64,000 bases of DNA from Pedosphaera sp. Its GTDB lineage: Bacteria > Verrucomicrobiota > Verrucomicrobiia > Limisphaerales > UBA9464. The DNA lies in the NCBI GenBank assembly GCA_009695205.1, contig SIBK01000016.1:1-64000 (forward strand), given 5' to 3'. This document shows, piece by piece, positions 36,406-45,065 of the stretch; position 1 is the stretch's first letter, and each line of letters begins with the position of its first letter. A model generated the notes under the pieces. That model worked only from the letters and a program-made list of their open reading frames with translations, had not been told where the DNA came from and did no database searches. Made by a program: the position numbers and the translations under genes.

Positions 36406-38874
36406 ATGAGGATCGAGGACCCGCCGTCCACCCGCGTTTCGCAACTCTCGCTGCGAGGATCCCGGCGGCGGACCGCGGGCTGGCTGCTGGCCTTGGCTGT
36501 GCTCGTCAGCGTGTTTTTTGCAGAACACGTTTTCTTCGGCCGATCGCTCCTGCCGCTGGATGTTCTGAATGAATTCCTGCTGCCGCGGAATTCGAGAGAA
36601 TCGGTCGACGTTCAAACCCATTATCCCATCGATGAAGTCACGCAACTGGCGCCAAACGCCATGTTGTGGCGTGACTCGGTGATGAATGGACGACTGCCGT
36701 TGTGGAATCCGTTTATCCTCGGTGGCCAGCCGCATTTCGCCAATTCTATATGGGGAATCTTAACCCCCTTCAAACTCCCGCTCCTGCTGTTCGGAATTGA
36801 ACGCGGCTATACGCTGGGTTTGGTGTTTCAATTCTGGCTCGCTGGGGCGCTGATGTTTGCATTCCTCCGCGAAATTGGCCGCACACGATCCGCTGCATTC
36901 TTGGGCGGAGCGACTTGGTGCCTCTGTTCCAACTTTGTGATGTTCCATTGGCTCTTCCTGAACGTGTTTCTGTGGATGCCCTTGGTGTTACTGTGCTGGG
37001 AACGGGGGGTTGGCTCCCCAGAATTCACGTCAGCCACAGGCGAACTCCGGAAGCCTGGACCGCGGCCCCGCTGGTTCCTCGCCTGCGCCGCCGTGCTCTC
37101 CCTCGCGTTCCTGGGTGGCAGCATCCAATTCGCAGCCGTGGCCGGTTTGTGGTGGACCCTCTACGCCCTGGCGGGTAGGCCGCCTGAGGGCCGGAATGGT
37201 GCCCGGCTCCGGCTGGGCTGGATGGCAGCGGTCGCCTTTCTCGCCGCCCTGCTCGCCGCCGTGCAGTTAATACCCCTCCTGGAATTCCTCCCACGCGAAA
37301 CTCAGCGCCTTCAATACCTCGATCCCGGCTCTTTCGGTTGGAAAAACTCCCTGTTCGGGCCGCTCGCCATGGTTGCAACTTTTATATTCCCAGGACTCGC
37401 CGGCTCACCGCAGTCTTTCGATGTCCTCAAGGTCTTTCGCGCCAGCCAGATCGATTTCAACGGATACCTCGGCGCGACCGGTTGGATGCTCGCTTTTGTC
37501 GGCGCGTTCCATTGGAGAAATCCCCGCCGCCGCCTCTTCTTCGTCCTTGCCACAGTCGCCGTCGTTCTCGTTTTTTTTACTCCATTACAACGATTCTTAT
37601 ATCACCGCTTTCTATTACTTGCCGTATTCGCAGGCGCTGCTCTCGCCGCAGCGGGACTCGACATTTTGCGGGGTTGCCCGGCCGAAGACCGCCGGCGGAT
37701 CAGCCAGTTGTTCAGACTCGGTGGAATCGTGGCGGTCGCCCTTGCAGCGTTCCTCATTGCCGGATCGATTTACGTGAAATCGCGCCGAGCACAGCTAACC
37801 ATTCCACTGACCCAACGCATTGAATCCGCCGCCGGAGACAACGCGTTCCGCGACCAACCCGACTGGTTGCGCAGCCGCGTGCCCCGATTTCTAGATCATT
37901 ATCGGCTCACGAATCCGGTGTTCTTGTTCCCTATTTTTTCCCTGCTCAGCGCCGCCGCAGCTGCCCACGCATGGCGAAGAGGCCGTCTCGCCGACAGCGG
38001 CTTTCAAAGTATCTTGGTCGCCTTGTGTGTGATCGAACTTTCAACCTCATTGCGCGACCGCGTGCCACGGATCGATACCGCCCAACATCCATTCTATCCC
38101 GTGCCCGCCGTGTATGTCCCCATTCTCCAAGATCCTGACGTGTTCCGCGTTCACCGTTGGATGCCCGACAATTCCCTGCTGCTGCGCGACAATATCCCCT
38201 GGGCGTACGGACTTTCCACGGTCACCGGCTACGATTCCCTGGCACCCAACGGCCTACGCAATCTGCCTCTGGGTGAAACCAACGGCTTTAACCATGTGCT
38301 GGATCTGATCAACGTGAAGTATGTTCTCACGTCCGCAACGCACCCCCTGCCGGAACCAAGATTTACCCGGCTAATCGCTGATTCTACTGTGCAGGTGTGG
38401 CATAATCGAGACTGGCTGCCGCGCATACAGGTCGTCACAAATGGAATTTTCCTCCCGGCTAGTGTCGACCTGATGACTCAGTTCGCTTCACTGGAATTCG
38501 ATCCCCGGCGAGATGTCTATCTGGATACGGTGCCAACTCCCATCGTTGATCTCAAATCGCAAACCGCTCCCCCTACCGTTTCAAGCCGCGTGATCCGCCA
38601 GTCTCCTGGGCAAATCACGGCGGACATTGCAAGCCCGGTCCCAGGCTTTGCCGTCTTCGCCGAAACCTATTACCCAGGATGGACAGCCACTCTGGACGGT
38701 AGAGCTCTGCCGATCCTCCGCGCCAACGGCGTGATGCAGGCCGTGGCCATTCCTGCCGGACGCCACCAATTGGAATTTCGGTTCACTCCGAAATCGTTTC
38801 GCTTCGGGGCGGGTCTCTCCGCGATCACCCTATTATTCATCGGGTGGCTCGCCAGAAAACTCCCGGCTACGTAA
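36406..38874 (+). CDS. YfhO-family polytopic membrane protein
   Basis: 822 residues. After a basic N-terminus, about 12 hydrophobic segments extend to roughly residue 530. The first periplasmic loop is typical of YfhO/GT-C-like proteins (QLAPNAMLWRDSVMNGRLPL, WNPFILGGQPHFANS). The C-terminal periplasmic part contains VKYVLTSATHPLPEPRF and GFAVFAETYYPGWTATLDGR, also family blocks, and a final membrane segment. YfhO proteins are GT-C-fold, implicated in glycosylation of cell-wall polymers in Firmicutes; the substrate in this lineage is unknown. It starts 36 bp after the dehydrogenase, though the functional link is unclear. Confidence 0.85.
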   Translation: MRIEDPPSTRVSQLSLRGSRRRTAGWLLALAVLVSVFFAEHVFFGRSLLPLDVLNEFLLPRNSRESVDVQTHYPIDEVTQLAPNAMLWRDSVMNGRLPLWNPFILGGQPHFANSIWGILTPFKLPLLLFGIERGYTLGLVFQFWLAGALMFAFLREIGRTRSAAFLGGATWCLCSNFVMFHWLFLNVFLWMPLVLLCWERGVGSPEFTSATGELRKPGPRPRWFLACAAVLSLAFLGGSIQFAAVAGLWWTLYALAGRPPEGRNGARLRLGWMAAVAFLAALLAAVQLIPLLEFLPRETQRLQYLDPGSFGWKNSLFGPLAMVATFIFPGLAGSPQSFDVLKVFRASQIDFNGYLGATGWMLAFVGAFHWRNPRRRLFFVLATVAVVLVFFTPLQRFLYHRFLLLAVFAGAALAAAGLDILRGCPAEDRRRISQLFRLGGIVAVALAAFLIAGSIYVKSRRAQLTIPLTQRIESAAGDNAFRDQPDWLRSRVPRFLDHYRLTNPVFLFPIFSLLSAAAAAHAWRRGRLADSGFQSILVALCVIELSTSLRDRVPRIDTAQHPFYPVPAVYVPILQDPDVFRVHRWMPDNSLLLRDNIPWAYGLSTVTGYDSLAPNGLRNLPLGETNGFNHVLDLINVKYVLTSATHPLPEPRFTRLIADSTVQVWHNRDWLPRIQVVTNGIFLPASVDLMTQFASLEFDPRRDVYLDTVPTPIVDLKSQTAPPTVSSRVIRQSPGQITADIASPVPGFAVFAETYYPGWTATLDGRALPILRANGVMQAVAIPAGRHQLEFRFTPKSFRFGAGLSAITLLFIGWLARKLPAT

Positions 38875-39282
38875 CACTTTCTAATGAGAATCGGGACGGC
38901 CAACCGCGGGTCAATACATCAAAATCTGAAAACCAGCGGCGGCCCGGCAAATTGCTGTGGCCGAATTACAAAGCCTGCTGTTTCGAGTGTCTAAACAACG
39001 ATCGGCGTCCAGGGAGCACGTCCCGCGCGGATTCCGCGAGCAGGTTTAGCGCAGCGAGCTCTGCAGAGACTCGTGTCGTGTCTTGCAACCTTTTGTTGCA
39101 TATGCAACAAAAGGTTGTTGTTGCCGTGTACCGCAAACTGAGAGGGTTTATTCCTGCGCACCGGAGCTGTGACGGTGCAGTGGGGGGCTGGCGGCCAGTC
39201 CACCCGCAGAACACCAAATAGGCCGCTCCTGTCCATACCGGGAGCCGCCGCTGCTTCGCTTCGACTGGATGTTTCCTGGAGA
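38875..39282. other. Intergenic region with a perfect palindrome
   Basis: About 400 bp between the YfhO gene and the DUF6797 gene. Open frames crossing it on both strands lack recognisable motifs. The only structure I see is the perfect 32-bp palindrome at 39086-39117. The ribosome site GGAG before 39283 belongs to the next gene. Confidence 0.6.
39086..39117. repeat. Perfect 32-bp palindrome
   Basis: The half-site CAACCTTTTGTTGCAT (39086-39101) is followed directly by its exact reverse complement to 39117, with no spacer. Neither flank has a T run, so it is not a standard terminator. The core TTGTTGCATATGCAACAA looks like an operator for a dimeric winged-helix repressor (MarR-like), but that is inference. 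It could also form a cruciform or an mRNA hairpin 165 bp before the next gene. Confidence 0.85.
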
Positions 39283-41631
39283 ATGATATTAGACTGCGGC
39301 GTGCTTCCATCGCGACTCTTCCCCTTCGTCCTCGGACTGATCACTCTATTCACCGCCGTCACCGCCGGGCCTACGTCGTTTGAAACCCGCAATGAGCTCT
39401 ATTTCAAAAAGTCTGCGAGAGTGGCACAAGGCACCAGTGCCACCCGCAAGCTGGTTGCCCAGGCCGCCCTATCCCCACGCACGGCCGGTGAGCCCCCGAT
39501 GTCCGGCCGCGAACCCGCGAGCCAGGGGGAGCAAGACTGGGTCGACAACCGGTGGCAACAAACGGAAATCGGCCCATTCCTCGCTTCCGTGGTCGGCCTT
39601 CCCGCTGGCCCAATCGCCAAGGGACTCACTGTCCGAGTGCCCGGTGAACTAAACGGTGCCGTTTGTTACGACACCCACTCCCTCACCGCCAGGGCGGTAT
39701 GGACTGGTGGATTTCTTCAGTTGGACCCGAGTCGCTTTGGACTGACCGTCGCGCCCCGGCCCGCCTCACCGCCGTTCATCGAATTGCCGACTGGCCCGGA
39801 CTGGCTGGAGGCAACGTCTCGCTTTTTGGGAATCCGCCCACTCGCGTCCGGAGTCGTGCTGGAGTTTGAAATTGACGGCGCCCGCGTCTCGGAAACTCCC
39901 TCCCTCCTTCGCGTCGCACAAGGACATCAGTTCGTCCGGAGCTTTGAGGTCAGCCCACACTCGCGTCCGCTGCAGCTCCGAGTCGCGGCAGGACCCGGCT
40001 GGCTTGCGTCGAAGCCGGGGCTTGAATCGGAGAATCGCTTCGAATGGACCCGACAAGGAGACTCCCTCGTCGCCTCTGCCACGTTTGGCCGCCTCGCGCC
40101 TGTGGAATCAACCCCGGGACAAGGGGTCCTGATTCTCCCAGCCGACACCGAGGTCCGGCGATTCGACCTTCGACTATGGCGCGGCCCCGCAACTCAACAG
40201 ATCGCCTATGTCGACGGCGATCGCGCCAATCGCATCCCAATCTCGGCATCAATTTTTCACGGACCCAATCCCCCCCGATGGCTTCCGTCTTTGACCACTT
40301 CCGGTCAGCGGAGCACCGACAACAACTTCCTCTCCGTGGACACACTGACACTCCCCTATGACAACCCATGGAAGGCGCTCTTATTCGGTGCCGGGATCGA
40401 TTTCACTCGCGACGGCACGGGGTACTTTTGCACGATTCACGGCGACGTCTGGCAGGTTCGCGGCATCAACGATTCCCTCCGCACTCTGACATGGAAACGC
40501 TTCGCAACCGGACTATTCCAACCCCTCGGACTCAAGGTGCGAGACGATCAGGTGTTCGTGCTCGGCCGTGACCGCATCACTCGGCTGGTTGATGAAAACG
40601 GCGATGGCGAAGCGGACTTCTACGAAAGCTTTCACGACGGCATCGACACCTCGGTCGGCGGACACAACTACGTTACTTCCCTGGAACGGGACGACGCAGG
40701 CTATTTTTATTATGTCGATCCAAAAGGTGTGCATCGGGTGGCCCGCGATGGACGTTCCCAGGAAACCCTGGCAACCGGATGGCGAAATCCAAATGGGATG
40801 GGGGTTTCTCCGGACGGAACGGTAGTGACCGTCGCTCCTCAGCAGGGCAATTGGACTCCATCCTCGGCGATTTCCGAAGTGAAACGCGGCGGCTATTACG
40901 GTTATCCCGGCTCGAATGTCACGGCAACGCGGCCGTTGGGTTACGATCCTCATCTCTGCTGGATCCCGCATTCGGTCGACAATTCGAGCGGTGGACAAGT
41001 CTGGGTACCTCGCGACAGCTGGGGACCTTTGGGCGGGCAAATGCTTCACCTCCTGTGGGGCCGTTGTTCGATGATGCTGGTGTTACGCGATGTTTCCTCG
41101 GGTGCTTCGCAGGGAGCTGTTCTACCGCTTCCGGTTAGGTTTCTTTCCGGACCAAACCGCGGCTCTTTTCATCCAACCGACGGCAGCCTGTACGTGGCAG
41201 GGTCGACTGGGTGGCAGACCAGTTCGCTCAAGGACGGTTGTCTGCAACGAGTGCGTTATACCGGACGACGGGTCGGATTGCCGGTCCAGTGGAAGGTAAG
41301 GTCCGACGGCTTGGACCTCACCTTTAGTGTCCCCTTGGATCCGAAAACCGCCGAAGACGTTGGCAGTTTTGCGGTGAAGCGTTGGAACTACCGGTACACA
41401 TCGGCCTACGGTTCCAAAGACTGGTCTGTCACCCGCAAGGACGCCGAAGGTCGCGACGAGGTGGATGTCCTGAAGACGGAACTGCTGCCCGACGAGCGAA
41501 CGGTCCGGTTTCGATTGCGAGATCACCGTCCGGCGATGCAAGTGGAGATCAAGTATAACCTGGATGGAGCCGACGGACGGCCCGTGAAAGGCAGCCTTTG
41601 GCTTACGATCAATGACGTGCCACAGAGCTGA
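39283..41631 (+). CDS. Secreted DUF6797 / sorbosone dehydrogenase-like beta-propeller protein
   Basis: 782 residues from the ATG at 39283, which has GGAGA just upstream; the frame extends 38 codons further without support. A signal peptide (LFPFVLGLITLFTAVTAG) is followed by a beta-rich DUF6797-type region (CYDTHSLTARAVWTGGFLQL). A PQQ/glucose-sorbosone dehydrogenase-like propeller begins near TLPYDNPWKALLFGAGIDFT and contains TWKRFATGLFQPLGLKVRDD, LVDENGDGEADFY and GGYYGYPGSN. This is a frequent family in Planctomycetes and Verrucomicrobia. The C-terminal cytochrome c domain (CXXCH) found in many relatives is missing here. Catalytic activity is unproven. Confidence 0.8.
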   Translation: MILDCGVLPSRLFPFVLGLITLFTAVTAGPTSFETRNELYFKKSARVAQGTSATRKLVAQAALSPRTAGEPPMSGREPASQGEQDWVDNRWQQTEIGPFLASVVGLPAGPIAKGLTVRVPGELNGAVCYDTHSLTARAVWTGGFLQLDPSRFGLTVAPRPASPPFIELPTGPDWLEATSRFLGIRPLASGVVLEFEIDGARVSETPSLLRVAQGHQFVRSFEVSPHSRPLQLRVAAGPGWLASKPGLESENRFEWTRQGDSLVASATFGRLAPVESTPGQGVLILPADTEVRRFDLRLWRGPATQQIAYVDGDRANRIPISASIFHGPNPPRWLPSLTTSGQRSTDNNFLSVDTLTLPYDNPWKALLFGAGIDFTRDGTGYFCTIHGDVWQVRGINDSLRTLTWKRFATGLFQPLGLKVRDDQVFVLGRDRITRLVDENGDGEADFYESFHDGIDTSVGGHNYVTSLERDDAGYFYYVDPKGVHRVARDGRSQETLATGWRNPNGMGVSPDGTVVTVAPQQGNWTPSSAISEVKRGGYYGYPGSNVTATRPLGYDPHLCWIPHSVDNSSGGQVWVPRDSWGPLGGQMLHLLWGRCSMMLVLRDVSSGASQGAVLPLPVRFLSGPNRGSFHPTDGSLYVAGSTGWQTSSLKDGCLQRVRYTGRRVGLPVQWKVRSDGLDLTFSVPLDPKTAEDVGSFAVKRWNYRYTSAYGSKDWSVTRKDAEGRDEVDVLKTELLPDERTVRFRLRDHRPAMQVEIKYNLDGADGRPVKGSLWLTINDVPQS

Positions 41632-41715
41632 CGCTGCCTCTACCGCTACGATGCGGCAGGGTGACCCTTCCCCCGCTCTGCCCCGCGCTGGAGAGGCGAT
41701 AGGATCCCATCGAGT

Positions 41716-42210
41716 TCAAATCTTCTGCCGACTATCGGATCGGGGGGTCGGTCCAAAAGTGGGTCGATCATTCATGAACCGGATCCGAATCCGAGGGGCC
41801 TCCTCCTCAGATGCAACCTCTATTGGAACCTCGGCGACGGGCGGCCAGTTCAGCCACGCAGCCAGACATCCGAGCAGCCCTCCCACCATGATCAAGATCG
41901 TGGCGATTAGGAATCGAATGGGCTGATGAACGCTCAAGACCGCCCAAGCGGCAACCGCCACCATTACCGCATCCGCCACCCACAACAGCGGAACGGCCAA
42001 ATGCAATAATTCGAAATGGCCAGCCATCGCGCGTTCATGCTCGCGTTCCCGCTGATTCGTAATGTGTTCTGCGATGAATCCGCTCAGGAGCAACTGCACA
42101 CCAGCTGGGTCTGGAGACGACGTGGAATCGTTCGCGGGCAAGGCCCGATTATTCCGCTCAGGTGAATTGAGCAGCGAGCCAAGTCCGCGTCCGAGGGCCG
42201 ATTTCGACAT
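41716..42210 (-). CDS. Small membrane protein with ParB-like N-terminal motif
   Basis: 164 residues from the ATG at 42210. The N-terminus MSKSALGRGLGSLLNSPER matches the start of chromosomal ParB/Spo0J proteins (GLGRGLxALL), a segment known to stimulate the ParA ATPase. The ParB CTPase and DNA-binding domains are absent. Instead come a charged stretch (EHITNQREREHERAM, about 48-62), two membrane segments (about 68-94 and 98-121) and a short hydrophilic tail. The body is not a family I recognise. The frame extends 28 codons upstream without similarity. It converges on the preceding gene across an 84-bp gap and is divergent from the DUF1549 gene. Confidence 0.7.
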   Translation of the reverse strand: MSKSALGRGLGSLLNSPERNNRALPANDSTSSPDPAGVQLLLSGFIAEHITNQREREHERAMAGHFELLHLAVPLLWVADAVMVAVAAWAVLSVHQPIRFLIATILIMVGGLLGCLAAWLNWPPVAEVPIEVASEEEAPRIRIRFMNDRPTFGPTPRSDSRQKI

Positions 42211-42436
42211 AGATTGATAACTACCGCCCAAACGATGGCGCAGCGCCGCAAGAGGGCAACCGAAAACCGAACGAGAACACCGCTCCGGCGGCACGCGTCA
42301 CCAAACCATAGGTCTGGAACTCAAAATGAACATGCGACGGGGTGGAAACTCACTTGTTTCTAAATTGCTCTGAACAACATGCTCAGGGGTGTCGTCAAGT
42401 GTACTGTCCTCCGCGACATCGTCTCATAAGGAACCC

Positions 42437-45055
42437 ATGCACCTGCGCGCCAACTTTGATCCTACGCCATCGCGCGAATTCTCTGCGCAAGTTCTCCCGG
42501 CGCCGGCACCGGTTGGGATCGGCCGGGGTCTTGTTGCCCTGCTGGTGGGAGCGTGGTTAGTCGGAGGGATGAGTCGCACGGAGGTCGCTGCGGGCGAATC
42601 GCCCCCTAATTCACGCCAGCCACCCGTCGCCCATTGGTCGTTCCAGCCCCTCCGATCGGCCAAGCCGCCGCCGGTGAAGAATGTCCGTTGGTCGAAGACC
42701 GCCCTGGACCCGTTCATACTCGCAAAGTTGGAGCAAAGCGGAATTGAGCCGGCACCGGAGGCGGACAAACGAACCCTCATTCGTCGCGCCACCTTTGACC
42801 TTATCGGGCTGCCACCGACCCCGGAGGAAGTGACTACCTTTCTCTCGGATACCGCTCCCGATGCTTTTCCACGGGTGGTCGATCGACTCTTGGAGTCACC
42901 CCATTATGGGGAGCGTTGGGGTCGGTACTGGCTGGATGTCGCGCGCTACGCGGACAATAAAGGCTACGTCTTTTTCGAAGAGAAGAGTTATCCTTGGGCC
43001 TGGGTCTATCGCGACTACGTGGTGCGCTCGTTCAACGAGGACAAACCCTTCCACCGGTTTGTGCTCGAGCAACTCGCGGCGGACCAACTCGATCTTGGGG
43101 GCGACTCTCGCACGCTCGCCGCGATGGGTTTTCTGACCGTGGGAGATCATTTTTCCAACAACATCCACGATATTTTGGACGACCGGATTGATGTCGTTTC
43201 CCGCGGCTTGCTCGGACTGACGGTTGGATGCGCGCGATGTCATGACCACAAGTTTGATCCAGTGACGACGGCGGATTACTACGCGCTCTACGGCGTATTT
43301 CGGAGTTCCAGTGAACCGTTGGTTCCGCCTATGATCGGCGAACCTGGGTTGAGCGAGACCTACGAAGGCTTCGATTTGGAATTGATCCAGCGCCAACGGA
43401 CGTTGCGTGATTTCGTTGAGAATAAGCACCGCGAAATTGTTCAAACCTCGCGCACGCGCATCGCGGATTCCCTGATGGCGGTTTATGCTCAGCGCAATCA
43501 GCCGGCCACCGAGAGTTTCATGCTCATCACCGATCCAGGCGACATCAACCCAGTGGTGATTTCGCGTTGGCGCACGCTTTTGGAGCAGGCTGGGGCGACG
43601 AACGGGATCTGGGCCCCGTGGAATGCATTCGCGGAGTTGAACGAGACGAATTTTACAGCGCTGTCGCCCGCCGCCAACACGTCGCTGCTCAAGGCCAATG
43701 GCCTCAATTCTCGCGTGCGGTCCGCCTTTTCAAATGCGCCGCCGGCTTCGATGAAAGACGTAGCCGAGCGTTACGCCTCCGTGCTGAGAGCCGTGGACAA
43801 ACAATCGCGTGAATCGCTCCCGCCCGCCGGCCTCAACTCTGGACCCGCCGTGCAACACCTTCCCGATGCGGACGACGATGACTTGCTACGGGTGCTTTAT
43901 GGTCCCGAGGCGCCCCCCGACGTGCCGGCACAGATGGACTGGGGTTTTCTTTCACTGCTGCCGGACCGGGCAAGTCAGGGCGAGTTCCAGAAGCTTCTGA
44001 AAGCCCTGGAGCAATGGCTCATGCATGGACCGGAGGCACCCGCGCGGGCGATGGTCTTGCGGGATCTGCCGGTGGCGTACGAGCCCCGCATTTTTCAACG
44101 AGGCAATCCAAGTCGCCTCGGAGCGTCCGTACCACGACGGTTTCTGCAACTGATCGAGCCGACGGGTCGGCCTTTTTCGCGAGGCAGCGGGCGGCTTGAA
44201 CTCGCGCAAGCCATCGTCGATCCGAAGAATCCACTCACGGCTCGCGTGCTGGTGAACCGGGTCTGGCTGCATCACTTTGGCGCCGGGCTCGTCACAACAC
44301 CGAGTGATTTGGGTCGGCGCAGCGATCCTCCATCGCATCCGGAACTTCTCGATTGGCTCGCGGATGAGTTCATTCGTAGCGGTTGGCGCGTGAAACATCT
44401 GCATCGACTAATCATGAACAGCGCCGTGTATCAACAAGCCTGTCAATCTCCCGTAGCCCAAAACCGATCGCCCATGGAACAGAAGGCGGCGACATTGAAC
44501 AACCAACACCCATCATCGAATACGAATCGTTCTCGACCCGCCGCCATGGATCCAGAGAATCGCCTTCTGTCACACATGAGCCGACGCCGACATGATTTCG
44601 AAACCCAACGCGACGCCATCCTGACCGTGGCCGGCCAGCTCGACCCGACGCCGGGCGGATCGCCCGTCGAGTACGCAACGCCGCGCCGGACTCTCTATAC
44701 CTTCGTCAATCGGATGGATGTGCCGCCGGTGAGGACAACATTCGACTTCCCGAGTCCGTCCGCAAGTTGTCCGCAGCGTTTGGAGACAACCGTTGCGCCG
44801 CAGGCGCTTTATTTGATGAACAATGAATTCGTCGCCGACTGCGCGGCGGCCGTCTTGCGCCGACCCGACGTGGCCGGGCTCCAATCGACGGCCGCAAAAA
44901 TTGATCGGCTCCATTCTCTCCTCTTCAGTCGTCCGCCGGCGAAATTGGAACAGGGCTCAGCTGAGAGATTTCTTGGCGATTCACCGAGCGAGAAGGCGTG
45001 GCAGCAGTACGCTCACGCGTTGATGATGGCCAATGAGTTTTCATTCGTAGACTGA
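42437..45055 (+). CDS. Secreted DUF1549/DUF1553 protein
   Basis: 872 residues from the ATG at 42437, preceded by AAGGA at ideal spacing. A signal-like segment (GRGLVALLVGAWLVGG) precedes the DUF1549 domain: ALDPFILAKLEQSGIEPAP, RATFDLIGLPPTPEEV, YGERWGRYWLDVARYADNKG and GCARCHDHKFDPVT, a CXXCH haem-type motif. The C-terminal DUF1553 domain has NPLTARVLVNRVWLHHFGAG, SDPPSHPELLDWLADEF and ends ANEFSFVD. The N-terminal cytochrome domain of the longest relatives is missing. Paired with DUF1501 in the usual order. The role is unknown; such pairs are thought to act in polysaccharide or sulfated-glycan use, which is not proven. Confidence 0.92.
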   Translation: MHLRANFDPTPSREFSAQVLPAPAPVGIGRGLVALLVGAWLVGGMSRTEVAAGESPPNSRQPPVAHWSFQPLRSAKPPPVKNVRWSKTALDPFILAKLEQSGIEPAPEADKRTLIRRATFDLIGLPPTPEEVTTFLSDTAPDAFPRVVDRLLESPHYGERWGRYWLDVARYADNKGYVFFEEKSYPWAWVYRDYVVRSFNEDKPFHRFVLEQLAADQLDLGGDSRTLAAMGFLTVGDHFSNNIHDILDDRIDVVSRGLLGLTVGCARCHDHKFDPVTTADYYALYGVFRSSSEPLVPPMIGEPGLSETYEGFDLELIQRQRTLRDFVENKHREIVQTSRTRIADSLMAVYAQRNQPATESFMLITDPGDINPVVISRWRTLLEQAGATNGIWAPWNAFAELNETNFTALSPAANTSLLKANGLNSRVRSAFSNAPPASMKDVAERYASVLRAVDKQSRESLPPAGLNSGPAVQHLPDADDDDLLRVLYGPEAPPDVPAQMDWGFLSLLPDRASQGEFQKLLKALEQWLMHGPEAPARAMVLRDLPVAYEPRIFQRGNPSRLGASVPRRFLQLIEPTGRPFSRGSGRLELAQAIVDPKNPLTARVLVNRVWLHHFGAGLVTTPSDLGRRSDPPSHPELLDWLADEFIRSGWRVKHLHRLIMNSAVYQQACQSPVAQNRSPMEQKAATLNNQHPSSNTNRSRPAAMDPENRLLSHMSRRRHDFETQRDAILTVAGQLDPTPGGSPVEYATPRRTLYTFVNRMDVPPVRTTFDFPSPSASCPQRLETTVAPQALYLMNNEFVADCAAAVLRRPDVAGLQSTAAKIDRLHSLLFSRPPAKLEQGSAERFLGDSPSEKAWQQYAHALMMANEFSFVD

Positions 45056-45065
45056 CGAATCGCCT

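Noticed and set aside
41690-41740. Possible tRNA T-loop-like sequence (GAGTTCAAATCTTC)
   Set aside because: No acceptor stem, anticodon arm or CCA context could be folded around it.
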